Assembly: GCF_008919445.1 (NCBI RefSeq)
Contig: NZ_VSLG01000001.1
Location: 186,001-250,000, forward strand
Length of the DNA stretch: 64,000 bases
Source: Serinicoccus kebangsaanensis
GTDB lineage: Bacteria; Actinomycetota; Actinomycetes; Actinomycetales; Dermatophilaceae
Direction of reading: 5' to 3'
Of the stretch, positions 17,518 to 24,211 are shown piece after piece. A program made the position numbers and the translations under genes. Within the stretch, counting starts at the first letter, position 1, and every line of letters starts with the position of its first letter. Under the pieces are notes generated by a model that saw only the letters and a program-made list of their open reading frames with translations, searched no databases and was not told the origin of the DNA.

Positions 17518-17641
17518 ACCACAAGCGACGCCCGGTCGGGCTGCAGCCAACCACAAGCGACGCTCGGTGGGACTGGAGCCAACCACAAGCGACGCCCGGT
17601 AGGGCTGCAGCCAACCACAAGCGACGCTCGGTGGGAGAGCG
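17518..17641 (+). repeat. 32-bp tandem repeat array 3 (four units)
   Basis: Units begin at 17518, 17550, 17582 and 17614, with the same exact 32-bp period as arrays 1 and 2. The core is ACCACAAGCGACGCCCGGT or the GCTCGGT variant, followed by CGGGCTGCAGCCA-like sequence. The array lies between the 3' end of kamA and the 5' end of ybaK, and the last unit ends about 12-20 bp from the kamA stop. It is inverted with respect to array 2 on the other side of ybaK. Confidence 0.9.
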
Positions 17642-17652
17642 GAGTGCGCCGG

Positions 17653-19125
17653 TCAGGCGAGCTGGTCGACCGAGGCCCGTCGGGAGGCGGCTGCGGCGGC
17701 CACCGCCTTCTCCTGCTGGCCGGCCTCGTCGGTGCCGTGCACCTCGGCCGCCTGCTGGCGCCACCAGTCCTGACCGCTCGCGGGCAGGGTGTCGATCGGG
17801 TCGTAGTAGACGTACTCCGCGCTGGTCACGTCGACGTCCTCGCCTTCGATCGAGGTGCGGTAGTTCTTGCGCCAGTAGGAGATGCCACGCTCGGTGTCGT
17901 AGGTGTCCACCTGGTGCACCCAGCGCTTGCCGACAAAGGGCACGTCGCAGACGATGCGGGGCGTCGCGAACCCGGGCAGGTACCCGAGCATCGAGTGCTG
18001 CAGGTGCTGGGCGTGCGCCAGGGACACCCGCCAGTGCTCGCTGAACGGGATCATGTCGCACATGTAGAAGTAGTACGGCGTGATCATCGCCTCGTCCGCC
18101 ATCGCGAAGCAGAGGTCGAGCAGCTGGGTGGAGGAGTCGTTGACCCCACGCATCAGCACGCCCTGGTTGCGGACGTCGCGGATGCCCGCCTCCAGCATCG
18201 CCTTGCTCGCCTGCGCCACCAACGGGGTGACCGACTGCGCCGCGTTGATGTGGGTGTGGATGGCCAGGCCGACGCCGCGCTCCCGCGCCTTGCGGGACAC
18301 GCGGGCCACGCCCTCGACCGTGTCCGGGGCGAGCCAGTGCTGCGGCATACCCATCAGCGCCTTGGTCGCGAGCCGCACGTCCCGGATGTTCTCGATCTCC
18401 AGCAGCTGGTCCAGCCAGGCCTCGAGGTTCTTCCACGGCATGTTCGCGACGTCACCGCCGGAGACCACCACGTCGCGCACCCCGGGGGTGGCCCGGAGGT
18501 AGTCCAGGATGGCGGTATGCCGGTCCACCGGCTTGCCGGCGAGCTTGAGCTTGGTGACGGTCGGGGTGGAGTTGCCGACGAGGTCCATCCGGGTGCAGTG
18601 CCCGCAGTACTGCGGGCAGGTCGGCAGCATCTCGGCGAGCACCTTGGTGGGGTAGCGGTGGGTCAGCCCCTCGGCCACCCACATGTCGTGCTCGTGCAGG
18701 CTGTCGCGGGTGGCGTAGGGGTGGGTGGACCAGTCGGTCCGTCGGTCGGAGAAGACGGGGAGCATGTAGCGGCGGACCGGGTCGGCGAGGAAGGCCTCGG
18801 TGAACGCGACGCCCGCCGCCGGCATCCGACCGTCGGCCCACGTCGGCTCGCTCACCATCGTGTTGAGCATCTGCGGGGGCAGCAGCATCGACATGGTGGC
18901 GCGCTCGGTCTGGTCCCGCTCCAGGTCGGCGTAGAACGCCTCGGTGAGCAGGTCACCCATCACGGTGCGTAGCTGGCCGATGTTCTTGACGCAGTTGACC
19001 CGCTGCCACTGCACGTCGGCCCACTGCTCGGGGGTGACGTCCGCCCATCCGGCGAAGCGGGTCCAGTCGGGCTCCACCAGCTCGTGGCGCCGGTAGGCAT
19101 AGGGCTGCTCGATCTGTGCGCTCAT
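17653..19125 (-). CDS. kamA: Lysine 2,3-aminomutase (radical SAM)
   Basis: A 490-residue radical-SAM, PLP-dependent enzyme that converts L-lysine to L-beta-lysine, used for lysine catabolism or as a compatible-solute precursor. The [4Fe-4S] motif CPQYCGHCTRMD (CxxxCxxC) is at about residues 170-180, followed by VVVSGGDVANM and a C-terminal region with the YYFYMCDMIPFSEHWR and GYLPGFATPRIVCDVPFVGKRW blocks. ATG 19125 is chosen over GTG 19131 because TAGCAT (complement of 19132-19137) lies six bases before it. Repeat array 3 follows its stop. Confidence 0.93.
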   Translation of the reverse strand: MSAQIEQPYAYRRHELVEPDWTRFAGWADVTPEQWADVQWQRVNCVKNIGQLRTVMGDLLTEAFYADLERDQTERATMSMLLPPQMLNTMVSEPTWADGRMPAAGVAFTEAFLADPVRRYMLPVFSDRRTDWSTHPYATRDSLHEHDMWVAEGLTHRYPTKVLAEMLPTCPQYCGHCTRMDLVGNSTPTVTKLKLAGKPVDRHTAILDYLRATPGVRDVVVSGGDVANMPWKNLEAWLDQLLEIENIRDVRLATKALMGMPQHWLAPDTVEGVARVSRKARERGVGLAIHTHINAAQSVTPLVAQASKAMLEAGIRDVRNQGVLMRGVNDSSTQLLDLCFAMADEAMITPYYFYMCDMIPFSEHWRVSLAHAQHLQHSMLGYLPGFATPRIVCDVPFVGKRWVHQVDTYDTERGISYWRKNYRTSIEGEDVDVTSAEYVYYDPIDTLPASGQDWWRQQAAEVHGTDEAGQQEKAVAAAAASRRASVDQLA

Positions 19126-19561
19126 GCCCACATGCTACGGACAACATCCGGCGAAGGCGAGGATCCACAGGATGATGTCTCGCCAAAGCAGCAACAGGCA
19201 GGATGATCTCTCGCGAGGCCGTGCAGAGCCCGCGTGCCGAGCGCCAGCACCAGCCATCCCGGCGTGTCGGGCACGACACGCCGCAGATCCGACGGAACCT
19301 GGGTCGACACCGGCGCCAGAAGCGTCCGGCTGACCTGCGAGGTTGCACGTCGTCGCAGGTCAGTGGCGTGTTGACAGAACTCGCGGTCGCGTCCTACGTT
19401 CGGACGCGTCCCTGAGGCGCCCGAGCGCCGAGGAGGGGAGCCAGGACCCCGAGCACCGAGTAGACAACGGGATCGTGTCGGCCGCCAGCCGGGCACGGAC
19501 CGGCCCCAAAGGTGCCGGGGTCCGGCCATGTCCGGACCCGGGTGCGACGTAGGCTGGCCCG
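19126..19561. other. Structured gene-free region between divergent kamA and lnt
   Basis: No credible coding frame was found in this 436-bp stretch. It holds two strong inverted repeats: a 10-bp perfect stem with a 4-base loop (19260-19283) and an 11-bp perfect stem, arms 19330-19340 and 19353-19363, with a 12-base loop. A promoter-like TTGACA (19371-19376) and TACGTT (19395-19400) with an 18-bp spacer follow immediately. Either stem could be an operator or part of an untranslated RNA. Neither is followed by a T-run. Confidence 0.6.
19371..19400 (+). promoter_or_regulatory. Sigma-70-type promoter candidate upstream of lnt
   Basis: TTGACA at 19371-19376 and TACGTT at 19395-19400 are separated by 18 bp, a good match to the housekeeping consensus. 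It would start a transcript about 155 bp before lnt. The perfect 11-bp inverted repeat at 19330-19363 ends eight bases upstream of the -35 box. A second, leaderless-type TAGGCT at 19550-19555 lies six bases before the lnt GTG. Confidence 0.5.
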
Positions 19562-21079
19562 GTGCACTGGCCGACCCGACTCCCGCTCGCCGTGCTGGGT
19601 GGGGTCGCACTGTGGCTGGCCTTCCCCTCGCACGACATCTGGCCCCTGGCGATCGTCGGGACCGCCCTGCTCGCCCTGTCCACCGCCGGCTCGAGCGTGC
19701 GGACCGGCCTGCTGGCCGGGCTGCTGCTGGGGCTGACCTGGTACACCCCGATGTTCGTCTGGGCCAGCACCTACGCGGGGGTGATGCCCTGGCTCGCGAT
19801 GAGCCTGGCCTCGGCGCTCTACCCCGCCGCCCTGGGCGGTCTGCTCGCGGTGCTGCAACGGGCGGGGACCGTGCGTCCGGTCGTGGGCGCCGCGGCCTGG
19901 GTGCTGATGGAGTATGCGCGCTCGGTCACCCCGTTCGGCGGTTTCCCCTGGGCGCGCCTCGGCTTCAGCCAGGCGGACAGCCCGACGCTCGGGGCGGTGA
20001 GCCTGCTCTCGGTCGCCGGGCTGGGTTTCCTCGTGGCCCTGGCCGGTGGGCTCATCGCCCTCACGGTCCAGCACCTGGCCCCCGGCCAGGAGCGCCGCAC
20101 CGTCCGCGCCGGCCTGCTCACCCTCCTGGCTCTCGCCCTCACCCTGGCGCCGGCGGCGCTGCCCCGGCCGACCGAGGGCGACCCGCTGCAGGTGGCGGCG
20201 GTCCAGGGTGACCTGCCGGCCGACTTCACCCGCACCCTGAGCGCCGCGCGGGGCACGATGCTGGAGCGGTACACCACCATGACCGAGCAGCTGGCGCGGG
20301 ACGTGGCGGCCGGGGACGCACCGGCCCCGGACCTCGTGCTGTGGCCCGAGGGGGCCAGCGACCTCGATCCGCTGGACCCGGCGACCGGCCCCGAGGCGGT
20401 GGCGGAGATGATGACGGGCGTCGAGGCGCTCGGGGTGCCCGTGGTGCTGGGAGCGACGTCCTACGGCACGGGGGAGGCCCCGCGCAACATGGTCCTCGAG
20501 CTGCAGCCCGGCCAGGGGGTGGACGACACCTACCAGAAGATCTACCTGGCGCCGTTCGGGGAGCGTATGCCGTTGCGTCCCGTGATGCGGCACCTGTCGG
20601 ACTGGGTGGACCGGATCCCCGACTGGGAGGCCGGCACCGAGCCGGGTGTGCTGGATGTCGCGCTGCCCGACGGCCGGGACGTGCGCCTGGGTCTGGGCAT
20701 CTGCTTCGAGGTCGTCGTCGACCCCGCGATGCGGGACGTCGTCACCGGAGGGGCGGAGCTGCTGGTGGTCCCCACCAGCAACGCCTGGTTCGGCGAGGGC
20801 GACGAGGCCGCGCAGCACATCGCGACCTCCCGGGTCCGCGCCGTCGAGTACGGCCGCTCGGTGGCGCACGTCAGCAACGTCGGGATCTCCGGACTCATCA
20901 CCCCGGACGGCGTGGCCCACGGCCGGACCGGCCTGTTCACCCAGGCGCTGCTGGAGCGGGAGCTGCCGCTGCGGTCCGAGCAGACCCTCGCGGTGCGGAC
21001 CGGGCCGTGGGTGGTGCCGGCGGCCGCGCTGCTCGTGCTGCTGGGCCTGCTGACCTCCCGCCGGCGACCGGCTCGTTAG
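19562..21079 (+). CDS. lnt: Apolipoprotein N-acyltransferase Lnt
   Basis: A 505-residue membrane enzyme that adds the third fatty acid to the N-terminal Cys of lipoproteins. Six or so N-terminal membrane helices (residues 5-190) precede a nitrilase-like catalytic domain: the Glu in LWPEGASDLDPL, the Lys in DDTYQKIYLAPFGERMP and the Cys in LGICFEVVVDPAMRD. A last membrane helix ends with a basic tail. GTG 19562 follows TAGGCT (19550-19555) by six bases. The next gene is a polyprenyl-phosphate mannose synthase; in Mycobacterium the two activities are fused (Ppm1), here they are separate genes. Confidence 0.93.
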   Translation: MHWPTRLPLAVLGGVALWLAFPSHDIWPLAIVGTALLALSTAGSSVRTGLLAGLLLGLTWYTPMFVWASTYAGVMPWLAMSLASALYPAALGGLLAVLQRAGTVRPVVGAAAWVLMEYARSVTPFGGFPWARLGFSQADSPTLGAVSLLSVAGLGFLVALAGGLIALTVQHLAPGQERRTVRAGLLTLLALALTLAPAALPRPTEGDPLQVAAVQGDLPADFTRTLSAARGTMLERYTTMTEQLARDVAAGDAPAPDLVLWPEGASDLDPLDPATGPEAVAEMMTGVEALGVPVVLGATSYGTGEAPRNMVLELQPGQGVDDTYQKIYLAPFGERMPLRPVMRHLSDWVDRIPDWEAGTEPGVLDVALPDGRDVRLGLGICFEVVVDPAMRDVVTGGAELLVVPTSNAWFGEGDEAAQHIATSRVRAVEYGRSVAHVSNVGISGLITPDGVAHGRTGLFTQALLERELPLRSEQTLAVRTGPWVVPAAALLVLLGLLTSRRRPAR

Positions 21080-21088
21080 GCTTCCCGG

Positions 21089-21880
21089 GTGACTGCCCGT
21101 GGCCCGCTGCACCGTGTGTGCGTCTGCATCCCGACCTATCAGGAGCGCGACGCACTCCCCGGTGTGGTGCGCCGCCTGCGCGCCGCCGCGCCACAGGTCG
21201 ACGTGCTGGTCATCGACGACAACAGCCCGGACGGCACCGGGCAGCTCGCGGAGCAGCTCGCCGCCACCGACCCGCAGGTGCACGTGCTGCACCGGGAGGC
21301 CAAGGAGGGCCTGGGTCCGGCCTATCTCGCCGGGTTCGCCTGGGCGGCCGACCGTGGCTACGACGCCGTCGTGGAGATGGACGCCGACGGCTCGCACCAG
21401 CCCGAGCAGCTGCCCAGCCTGCTGGAGGCCGGGGAGGACGCCGACGTGGTGATCGGATCGCGCTGGGTGCCCGGCGGCTCGGTGCACCGTTGGCCGCTGC
21501 ACCGCAAGGGCCTCTCGGTCGGCGCCAACACCTATGCCCGGCTCGCCCTCGGCATCGCGGTACGTGACGCCACGGCGGGGTTCCGGGTCTACCGGCTGCC
21601 CCAGCTCGTGCGACTGGTCGCCACGCCGGTCGCCTCCCAGGGCTACTGCTTCCAGATCGACCTGACGCTGCGGGCGCTGGACGCGGGGCTCCGGGTGGTC
21701 GAGGTGCCGATCTCCTTCGTCGAACGCGCCGAGGGCACCTCGAAGATGAACGACGCAATCGTGCGCGAGGCCGTGCTGCGGGTGGGGGAGTGGGGCTGGC
21801 AGCGCCGGTCCGGCCAGCTCCGGGAACACCTCGGGCGCCGCGGCCGTTCTCGATGGCACCACCTCGAGGAGGCCACGTGA
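21089..21880 (+). CDS. Polyprenol monophosphomannose synthase (DPM1-like)
   Basis: A 263-residue family 2 glycosyltransferase that moves mannose from GDP-mannose to polyprenyl phosphate for protein O-mannosylation and lipoglycan synthesis. Visible motifs: VCIPTYQERDAL, VIDDNSPDGTG, AKEGLGPAYLAGF, VVEMDADGSHQPEQLP and IGSRWVPGG. No C-terminal membrane domain is present, as in the soluble type. GTG 21089 lies six bases after TAGGCT (21077-21082), so a leaderless start close to the lnt stop is likely. Its TGA overlaps the fxsA GTG. Confidence 0.92.
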   Translation: MTARGPLHRVCVCIPTYQERDALPGVVRRLRAAAPQVDVLVIDDNSPDGTGQLAEQLAATDPQVHVLHREAKEGLGPAYLAGFAWAADRGYDAVVEMDADGSHQPEQLPSLLEAGEDADVVIGSRWVPGGSVHRWPLHRKGLSVGANTYARLALGIAVRDATAGFRVYRLPQLVRLVATPVASQGYCFQIDLTLRALDAGLRVVEVPISFVERAEGTSKMNDAIVREAVLRVGEWGWQRRSGQLREHLGRRGRSRWHHLEEAT

Positions 21881-22416
21881 GCTCGACGACCGGTCGAACC
21901 CAGCCGCGACGGCGGCCCGTCCTGCGCTGGATCCTGCTGGCTATCGTGCTGCTGCCGATCGTCGAGATCGCCGTCCTCGTGCTGGTCGGCCAGGCCATCG
22001 GCCTCTGGTGGACCCTGGGCCTGATCGTGGCGGTCGCGGTCGCCGGCACCTGGCTGGCGCGACGGGAGAGCTCCCGGACCTACCGCGCCCTCCAGCAGGC
22101 GCTGAACTCCGGCCGGATGCCCGCGGACGAGATGACCGACGCCATCCTGCTCATGGTCGGCGGGGTGCTGCTCCTGCTCCCCGGCTTCGTCAGCGACGTC
22201 GTGGCCCTCGTCCTCGTGCTCCCGTTCACCCGTCCCGCAGCGCGTCGCCTGCTGCAGGCCGTGGTGGCCAGCCGTGCGCTGGCGACCGTCGGTGGCACCA
22301 GCGGGTCGGCACGCCCGCCCCGACCCCCGGGTGCCGGGACCGTCATCGACGGCGAGATCGTCGACGAGCAGCCACCGCCGTGGCGCGAGCAGCCGCCCCC
22401 GCCCATCGACCGCTGA
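21877..22416 (+). CDS. fxsA: FxsA-family membrane protein
   Basis: A 179-residue inner-membrane protein of the FxsA family, named for suppressing phage F exclusion in E. coli; its normal role is not known. It has hydrophobic helices at about 20-65 (RWILLAIVLLPIVEIAVLVLVG as the first part), the family block LARRESSRTYRALQQALNSG and the LMVGGVLLLLPGFVSDVVAL helix, then a Pro-rich tail. GTG 21877 overlaps the previous stop, and GAGGA stands at 21866-21870. It is the third gene of the lnt operon. Confidence 0.87.
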   Translation: MSSTTGRTQPRRRPVLRWILLAIVLLPIVEIAVLVLVGQAIGLWWTLGLIVAVAVAGTWLARRESSRTYRALQQALNSGRMPADEMTDAILLMVGGVLLLLPGFVSDVVALVLVLPFTRPAARRLLQAVVASRALATVGGTSGSARPPRPPGAGTVIDGEIVDEQPPPWREQPPPPIDR

Positions 22417-22519
22417 CCCGCTCGCGCTGGCGCCGGAGAGCCGTTCGGCGCTAGACTGGTCCGTCGGCCCCGCGGTCCGCGCGTCGCAGCACGCGCTGAA
22501 CGCCGCGTCAGCCGACCAG

Positions 22520-22545
22520 GGAACACGGGGCCCGCCGCAGGCGTT
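22520..22545 (+). promoter_or_regulatory. SigR/SigH-type (oxidative stress ECF) promoter for rbpA
   Basis: GGAAC at 22520-22524 is followed after exactly 18 bases by GTT at 22543-22545. This matches the GGAAY-N18/19-GTT consensus of Streptomyces SigR and mycobacterial SigH. It lies about 110 bp before the rbpA ATG. In Streptomyces coelicolor rbpA is known to be a SigR target, which makes the match more credible. Confidence 0.65.
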
Positions 22546-22656
22546 GACCTACATGACGCTGCACGCCGTCGCACCACGACGACGGCAATCCCCGTACGCA
22601 CGGCACACGATCAAGCATGCGTGTCGGTGGAACGACACGATGGGAGTGGAACACAT

Positions 22657-23016
22657 ATGGCAGAGCGGTCCCTTCGCGGCACCAACCTGAGCTGGCTGTC
22701 CTTCGAGAGCGACGAGGGCGTCACCTTCAGCGACCGTGAGATCAGCCGGTACGTGTGCCCGGACGGGCACGTGAGCGAGCTGCCCTTCTCGGTCGAGGCG
22801 GAGATCCCGCCGATCTGGGAGTGCCGGTGCGGCCTGGACGCCAAGCTGGAGAACGGCCCAGAGCCGGAGCTGAAGGCGACCAAGCCGCAGCGCACCCACT
22901 GGGACATGCTGCTGGAGCGTCGTTCCGTCCCCGAGCTCGAGGAGCTGCTCGAGGAGCGGCTGGCGCTGCTGCGCGAGATGCGCGGCGAGAAGCCCCGGCG
23001 CAAGCGCAGCGCCTGA
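22657..23016 (+). CDS. rbpA: RNA polymerase-binding protein RbpA
   Basis: A 119-residue actinobacterial factor that binds principal sigma factors and RNA polymerase and stabilises open complexes; it also affects rifampicin tolerance. The N-terminus MAERSLRGTNLSWLSFESDEG, then a core with paired cysteines (YVCPDGH, WECRCG) and the C-terminal sigma-binding helix (TPKxRTHWDMLLERRS-type, about 76-105) identify it. ATG 22657 is the only start giving the conserved N-terminus. A SigR-type promoter sits upstream and a perfect 14-bp hairpin downstream. Confidence 0.95.
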   Translation: MAERSLRGTNLSWLSFESDEGVTFSDREISRYVCPDGHVSELPFSVEAEIPPIWECRCGLDAKLENGPEPELKATKPQRTHWDMLLERRSVPELEELLEERLALLREMRGEKPRRKRSA

Positions 23017-23042
23017 GAGCGCATACCCACATCGCGACGACG

Positions 23043-23073
23043 GAGGCGCGGCACGCACGGCGTGCCGCGCCTC
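23043..23073 (+). terminator. Hairpin terminator after rbpA
   Basis: A perfect 14-bp stem (23043-23056 with 23060-23073) closes a 3-base loop. It begins 26 bp after the rbpA stop and has no T-run, as is common in actinobacteria. Before the mobile unit inserted at 23094-23095 it would also have served the convergent MFS transporter gene. Confidence 0.75.
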
Positions 23074-23095
23074 TGCTCGTGCCGGAGGGGGCCTA

Positions 23096-23155
23096 GTGTC
23101 GCGCGTCTGAAGTTGTTTGACGGGTTGCGCGGGGGTCGGCGGTCTTGCCTCCAGG
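23096..23155 (+). repeat. Remnant end of an IS630-family element
   Basis: From 23096 the sequence begins GTGTCGCGCG and continues with TCTGAAGTTGTTTGACGGGT, matching the left end of the complete IS630 copy at 24211 (GTGTCGCGCG, CTGAACTGGTTTGACGGGT) with few changes. The block TCGGCGGTCTTG is also shared, with a small deletion before it. It is preceded by the target dinucleotide TA (23094-23095). The rest of this copy is missing. It faces the same way as the left end of the intact element. Confidence 0.8.
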
Positions 23156-23230
23156 TGCTCGGGGGAGAGCCGTCCAGCCCTCTGACCGGGAGCTTGCGTG
23201 CAGCGGGCAATGTGGGCAGGATGAAGTTTA

Positions 23231-23254
23231 GTTCAGCATGAACTGTATTGTTCA
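23231..23254 (+). promoter_or_regulatory. Candidate CmtR operator
   Basis: The palindrome GTTCA-GCA-TGAAC (23231-23243) is followed by a third GTTCA half-site at 23250-23254, just before the cmtR start at 23259. The region is AT-rich for this genome. Autoregulation by metal-sensing ArsR-family repressors usually uses such upstream dyads, so this is the likely site. The exact operator is inferred, not proven. Confidence 0.45.
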
Positions 23255-23258
23255 GTGC

Positions 23259-23618
23259 ATGTTGACTCTTACTTCCCGCTTGGATGCCATGCAGCGCCTG
23301 GGCCGGGCGATGGCCGACCCCACTCGCTCACGGATACTCCTGTCGCTTCTGGCGTGCCCAGCGCACCCGGCAGAACTCGCCAACGCTCTGGACCTGACGC
23401 GCTCGAACGTGTCCAACCACCTGGGGTGCCTGCGGGACTGCGGAATAGTGGTCGCCACCCATGAAGGCCGTCAGGCCCTCTACGAGATCGCTGACCCCCA
23501 CCTCGCGCGTGCGCTCACCGAGCTGGTCGAGGTCAAGCTGGCCGTCGACGAGGACGCTCCCTGCCTCGACGTCACCTGCGATGTGCCCGGCTGCCATGAA
23601 GGGAGCACTAGGGCATGA
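23259..23618 (+). CDS. cmtR: CmtR-like Cd(II)/Pb(II)-responsive ArsR-family repressor
   Basis: A 119-residue winged-helix repressor that leaves DNA when it binds cadmium or lead. Numbered from ATG 23259, the cysteines fall at 57 and 61 (HLGCLRDCG) and 102 (DAPCLD), exactly the three metal ligands of Mycobacterium tuberculosis CmtR. The recognition helix LTRSNVSNHL is the same type as well. An in-frame ATG at 23238 would add seven residues, but the cysteine register and the MLTLTSR start favour 23259. Its stop overlaps the cadD ATG. Base composition is less GC-rich than in the flanks, which supports acquisition by transfer. Confidence 0.9.
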   Translation: MLTLTSRLDAMQRLGRAMADPTRSRILLSLLACPAHPAELANALDLTRSNVSNHLGCLRDCGIVVATHEGRQALYEIADPHLARALTELVEVKLAVDEDAPCLDVTCDVPGCHEGSTRA

Positions 23619-24211
23619 CGGTCACGGCACTGCTCCAAGCGATCGGGCTCTTCGTCGCGACCAACATCGATGACATCATCGTGCTCTCACTCTTCTTCGC
23701 CCGAGGGGCGGGGCGTCCGGGGACGACCGCGAAGATCCTGGCCGGGCAGTACCTCGGCTTCGTCGGGATCCTCGCCGCCGCACTGCTGGTGACCCTGGGG
23801 GCGGGGTGGGCACTGCCAGAGGAGACCATTCCCTACTTCGGGCTCATCCCCCTCGCGCTGGGCCTCTGGGCCGCATGGCAGGCCTACCGCGGCGAGGGCG
23901 ACGACGATGATGCCGCCGTATCCGGCAAGAGCGTTGCAGTGGCGACCGTCGCCGGAGTCACCTTCGCCAACGGTGGAGACAATATCGGCGTCTATGTCCC
24001 GGTGTTCCTCAACATCAGTACTCCCGCTGTCATCACCTTCTGCATCATGTTCCTCGTGCTCGTGGCTGTGTTGGTGGCCATGGCCAAGTTCGTCGCCACG
24101 CGTCGACCCATCGCCGAGGTCCTGGAACGGTGGGAGCACATCCTCTTCCCGATCGTCCTGATCGGACTGGGCGTCGCGATCCTCGTCGGTGGCGGCGCGT
24201 TCGGCCTCTAG
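23615..24211 (+). CDS. cadD: CadD-family cadmium resistance transporter
   Basis: A 198-residue membrane protein of the Cad family, which gives cadmium resistance by efflux. About five membrane helices are visible. The family signature FVATNIDDIIVLSLFF is at the N-terminus (about 12-28), and a matching FANGGDNIGVYVPVF segment lies near 112-126. ATG 23615 overlaps the cmtR stop. The TAG stop is built from the TA target plus the first G of the IS630 element, so the natural C-terminus may have been trimmed slightly by the insertion. Confidence 0.88.
   Translation: MTVTALLQAIGLFVATNIDDIIVLSLFFARGAGRPGTTAKILAGQYLGFVGILAAALLVTLGAGWALPEETIPYFGLIPLALGLWAAWQAYRGEGDDDDAAVSGKSVAVATVAGVTFANGGDNIGVYVPVFLNISTPAVITFCIMFLVLVAVLVAMAKFVATRRPIAEVLERWEHILFPIVLIGLGVAILVGGGAFGL

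Noticed and set aside
17494-17618. Longer N-termini for ybaK reading MVGSSPTERR or MVGCSPTGRR
   Set aside because: These residues are translations of repeat array 3 and do not match the family, which begins near GTG 17490.
16861-18972. Very long plus-strand frame opposite ybaK and kamA
   Set aside because: It is the antisense of two clear genes and two repeat arrays; its translation has no known domains and is dominated by Arg, Gly, His and Val.
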